Positions 63,184 to 64,000 of a stretch of DNA of 64,000 bases are shown here, one piece after another; the stretch's first letter is position 1; every line of letters begins with the position of its first letter. This DNA comes from Isoetes taiwanensis. Its lineage: Eukaryota; Streptophyta; Lycopodiopsida; Isoetales; Isoetaceae. The stretch covers positions 124,001-188,000 of the forward strand of contig JAJEKV010000107.1 in assembly GCA_021234155.1 (NCBI GenBank), read 5' to 3'. A model generated the notes under the pieces. The model saw nothing but the letters and a program-made list of their open reading frames with translations. It was not told where the DNA came from and ran no database searches. The translations under genes were made by a program, and so were the position numbers.

Positions 63184-63455
63184 GGTCTCACAGCTTGCGC
63201 CTCGCTTCAAAACTAACTTTTAGTTCTTTGACCAGGCGCGAGCTGTGAGACATCAGTCTCATTTCGATCAAAAGGTGTCTAATTTGGGTAAACTAAGGAT
63301 GTAAGGATGATGAACTCATCAAATCAGGCAGAATTGACCCCTTATTTGGTCGATTTGGAGCTGTTTTGGTCAAGTTTGGGCGAGGTCTCACAGCTTGCGC
63401 CTCGCTTCAAAACTAACTTTTAGTTTTGCGACCAGGCGCGAGCTGTGAGACATCA
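63184..63455. repeat. Two copies of a 71 bp hairpin, 199 bp apart
   Basis: GGTCTCACAGCTTGCGCCTC opens each copy and AGGCGCGAGCTGTGAGAC closes it (63184-63254 and 63383-63453). The two ends pair with each other, giving a stem of about 18 bp around CTTCAAAACTAACTTTTAG. The copies are nearly identical. No coding function. They could be small foldback elements or structured RNA sequences. Confidence 0.75.
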
Positions 63456-63597
63456 TGTCTTTCGGCTTGCAAATGTCCTATTTCACTGAAATAAAAGCTA
63501 AAACTTATTAGTTTGCTCTAATTAATCAAGTTTATGTAATCAAGGTACACAAAATTGCTCTATATTACAAGAATTTTAATTATTTACAAAACAAGTT

Positions 63598-63813
63598 CTA
63601 AGGGTGTTCTCCCTTTATACGGCTCGCAAGACTCATGTCTTGCCGCATTAGGGTTACCCGCTTGGCGTGAACAGTGCAAGCTGTTGAATCCTCAAAATGT
63701 TGCACTATCTTTGCCTCAGCCGCCTCTTGCATTGCCAACAGCGCCTCGTCTGTGACTCTAAAGTCTGTCCTGTAGGCCTGCATCACTTCCCGCACCAACC
63801 GAGTGTAACGATC
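63598..63813 (-). CDS. Divergent histone H3, C-terminal half exon
   Basis: The exon starts after a CCAG acceptor at 63814 (minus strand) and ends with TAG at 63598. It encodes 71 residues: YTRLVREVMQAYRTDF (alpha N/alpha 1 region), LLAMQEAAEAKIVQHFED (alpha 2), then CTVHAKRVTLMRQDMSLA and SRIKGEHP. The length and QEAAEA, FED, HAKRVT landmarks match H3 residues from about 65 to the C-terminus (QRLVREI...IRGERA in canonical H3). The loop 1 length equals canonical H3, so it lacks the longer loop typical of CENH3. It differs at many core positions (TDFRVTDEA for TDLRFQSSA). The N-terminal tail exons are not in the window; upstream is a repeat. It may be a divergent H3 variant or a decayed paralogue, but its frame is fully open. 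Confidence 0.75.
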   Translation of the reverse strand, partial: DRYTRLVREVMQAYRTDFRVTDEALLAMQEAAEAKIVQHFEDSTACTVHAKRVTLMRQDMSLASRIKGEHP

Positions 63814-63865
63814 CTGGCCACTTGATGGGCCAGTATACGTACTCATGTGCGTATATGCATGCTTG

Positions 63866-63937
63866 ACATGCATGCAAGGTAGAACATGCATGCAAGATGG
63901 AACATGCATGCAAGATAGAACATGCATGCAACATGGA
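63866..63937. repeat. Four tandem units of 18 bp
   Basis: ACATGCATGCAAGATGGA and variants repeat four times, just upstream (minus strand) of the histone-like exon. The open frame through it (LHACSI-type repeats) is an artefact. Confidence 0.9.
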
Positions 63938-64000
63938 GAGCATATAAGCAAGAGTTATTTTTGGAGCTTAGTGGAGATTGGAGACGTAAAGGTTTTTGCA

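Noticed and set aside
63598-63813. Reading the H3-like exon as CENH3
   Set aside because: CENH3 normally has a longer loop 1 and a different alpha N; this exon has canonical H3 loop length. A divergent H3 variant fits better.
63758-63943. Repeated LHACSI-type frame, which might look like a CRISPR-like or protein repeat
   Set aside because: It is an 18 bp tandem repeat without spacers, and the genome is eukaryotic.

Overview
The window looks like a gene-poor, repeat-rich stretch of a land-plant nuclear genome. GT-AG introns, an ASR/WDS stress protein, a Ty3/gypsy chromovirus, PIF/Harbinger and hAT-like DNA elements, tRNA-derived SINE sequence and many LINEs all point to a large plant genome. 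A Hedgehog-type Hint gene and the style of the LINEs make me lean to a seed-free plant such as a fern. That lineage is an inference; no marker here proves it.

Layout. 1-12 kb holds most of the recognisable host genes: an ASR gene (minus, 1707-2271), a signal peptide + proline-rich + Hint gene in five exons (plus, 7374-8790), and a possible first exon at 10319. They are separated by foldback repeats at 1119, 3479 and 6178. About 12.6-34.4 kb is a chain of LINEs, nearly all on the minus strand. Most are 5'-truncated and separated from each other by (GA)n tracts, as if each had integrated into a GA microsatellite. A PIF/Harbinger element (22441-25969) and a SINE lie within the chain, and smaller elements are inserted into individual LINEs. 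36.2-37.5 kb is a different, poly(A)-tailed L1-type LINE with a target-site duplication. 37.5-47 kb has no gene I can support, but holds tandem repeats, a LINE inserted in a tandem duplication, and an 803 bp hAT-like element with a perfect 9 bp flanking duplication.

47.1-53.9 kb holds two diverged tandem copies of an unrecognised multi-exon RING-H2 gene, with a convergent Cys-rich gene of unknown function between them. 53.9-62.4 kb is a minus-strand chromovirus: 3' LTR, polypurine tract, chromodomain, integrase, RNase H, reverse transcriptase, protease and gag, with many frame lesions and no 5' LTR that I could find. At the right edge (63598-63813, minus) is an exon for the C-terminal half of a divergent histone H3.

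How it works together. The host genes are unrelated single genes and form no pathway. The most notable signals are the plant Hint gene, the LINE family that appears to target (GA)n, a 3' hairpin shared by LINEs in both orientations, the duplicated RING-H2 gene with its convergent partner, and the H3-like exon. Many genes and elements carry one-base frame lesions. Some of these may be assembly errors rather than decay.
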